Made by a program: the position numbers and the translations under genes | The notes under the pieces: generated by a model | The model's input: the letters and a program-made list of their open reading frames with translations, nothing else | Told to the model about the DNA's origin: nothing | Database searches by the model: none | In this document: in pieces, positions 43,570 to 44,122 of the stretch | How positions within the stretch are numbered: the first letter of the stretch is position 1 | How the letters are laid out: every line of letters begins with the position of its first letter | From: Pyrinomonadaceae bacterium | Lineage (GTDB): Bacteria > Acidobacteriota > Blastocatellia > Pyrinomonadales > Pyrinomonadaceae | Assembly (NCBI GenBank): GCA_013812905.1 | Contig: JACCSP010000014.1 | Span: 1-44,122 of the forward strand | Reading direction: 5' to 3' | Length of the DNA: 44,122 bases

Positions 43570-44122
43570 ATGAATTCAGCTCAAGGCCTAGAGCAACCAT
43601 TACCAACCTTTGAAGTGGAAGTTGAACGCCTTCTGCCGGGCGGCTTGGGGTTGGCGCACGCCGAAGGACTGACGGTATTGGTGTCACTCGCAGCGCCTGG
43701 TGACATAGTGCGCGTTCAAATTGGTCGCCTCCGGGACAAGCTGGCATTTGCTTCGGTCCTCGAGGTTATCAAACCCTCGCCAGTTCGCGTTGAGCCTCCC
43801 TGTCCCTACTTCGGTCGCTGTGGCGGCTGCGATTTCCAGCAGTTGAATTATGAAACGCAGCTTCAGGCGAAAGTAGATATTATTCGCGATTGCTTCCACC
43901 GCATTGCCAACATCGCAGACCTCCCTGAGATCGCGATTCATCCCTCGCTAAAAAAGTGGCAATACCGCGCTCGTGCGAACTGGCAATTTGATCCGCAAAC
44001 AAGACACTTGGGATATTTCGAGGCTGGTTCGCATCGTGTATGTGATGTGGAGGTATGTGCGGTCCTGGTTCCCGATTTACAGAATACTCTGGAAGATCTG
44101 CGCGCACAGATCCGAAACGACT
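43570..44122 (+). CDS. 23S rRNA (uracil-5-)-methyltransferase, RlmD/RumA type (cut by window end)
   Basis: The first 184 residues are present and the gene runs off the window. An N-terminal TRAM-like domain (VEVERLLPGGLGLAHAEG to about 70) is followed by cysteines C78, C84 and C87 with C-x5-C-x2-C spacing (PCPYFGRCGGCDFQQ) and C163. These match the 4Fe-4S ligands of RumA. The SAM-binding and catalytic part lies outside. It starts at ATG 43570 after an A-run. RlmC/RlmD and TrmA-like relatives cannot be separated from this fragment. Confidence 0.9.
   Translation, partial: MNSAQGLEQPLPTFEVEVERLLPGGLGLAHAEGLTVLVSLAAPGDIVRVQIGRLRDKLAFASVLEVIKPSPVRVEPPCPYFGRCGGCDFQQLNYETQLQAKVDIIRDCFHRIANIADLPEIAIHPSLKKWQYRARANWQFDPQTRHLGYFEAGSHRVCDVEVCAVLVPDLQNTLEDLRAQIRND

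Overview
The window looks like chromosomal DNA from a Gram-negative, moderately GC-rich soil-type bacterium. The most likely phylum is Acidobacteriota, possibly the Blastocatellia. The reasons are a type IV pilus cluster of the order pilB-x-pilT-pilC-pilS-pilR-pilA, a DUF1800/DUF1501 pair, a sigma factor followed by a long zinc-finger anti-sigma protein, and many secreted TPR proteins. This placement is an inference from gene content; no rRNA gene is present to confirm it. I recognised no tRNA or rRNA gene, CRISPR array, transposase or prophage gene.

Layout. (1) 1-6.7 kb: a small coiled-coil protein, a DinG-type iron-sulphur helicase, QueD, an NtrC-type regulator encoded behind a degenerate histidine-kinase-like protein, a divergent single-domain response regulator and a small membrane protein. 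(2) 6.7-9.7 kb, minus strand: an ABC-2 exporter made of permease, membrane-anchored TPR protein and ATPase. (3) 10-22.6 kb, minus strand: the type IV pilus locus. PilB, a secreted unknown protein, PilT and PilC come first, followed by the PilS/PilR two-component system, the major pilin PilA behind a candidate sigma-54 promoter, and a Wzy_C/TPR ligase that could glycosylate the pilin. PilMNOPQ and PilD are not in the window. (4) 22.9-25.7 kb, minus strand: a secreted TPR protein and the overlapping queE-queC pair, which together with the distant queD supply preQ0 for queuosine. (5) 25.9-30.3 kb, plus strand: an ECF-like sigma factor, its probable zinc-finger anti-sigma partner, a zinc-ribbon membrane protein and a secreted M28 peptidase. 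(6) 30.6-34.2 kb: DUF1800 and DUF1501 secreted proteins with a terminator. (7) 34.3-36.7 kb: an esterase facing a modB-cyclase pair. (8) 37.1-39.4 kb: an acyl-CoA dehydrogenase and an APH-like kinase that resemble the two halves of mammalian ACAD10/11 and the LvaC/LvaA pair for 4-hydroxyacyl-CoA breakdown. (9) 39.6-44.1 kb: birA, a UGT-type glycosyltransferase, coaX, a conserved unknown protein and the start of an RlmD/RumA-type RNA methyltransferase.

The most unusual non-coding signal is a class of facing (inverted) arrays of 7-bp units. Two pairs use the unit TTGGACT/GTCCAAT (2515-2776 and 42658-42780). A third pair has the same geometry but the unrelated unit GGGTGYC (32766-32859). In the first two pairs the arrays run into the ends of neighbouring genes, supplying the C-terminal tails of DinG and CoaX and the only nearby start codons (TTG) of the gene after coaX. 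Other points of interest are the candidate sigma-54 promoter of pilA, the cysteine-free Ser/Thr-rich pilin beside its ligase, the ChpT-like degenerate kinase, the split ACAD10/11 system with an Asp at the usual catalytic Glu position, and an interleaved inverted repeat before birA.
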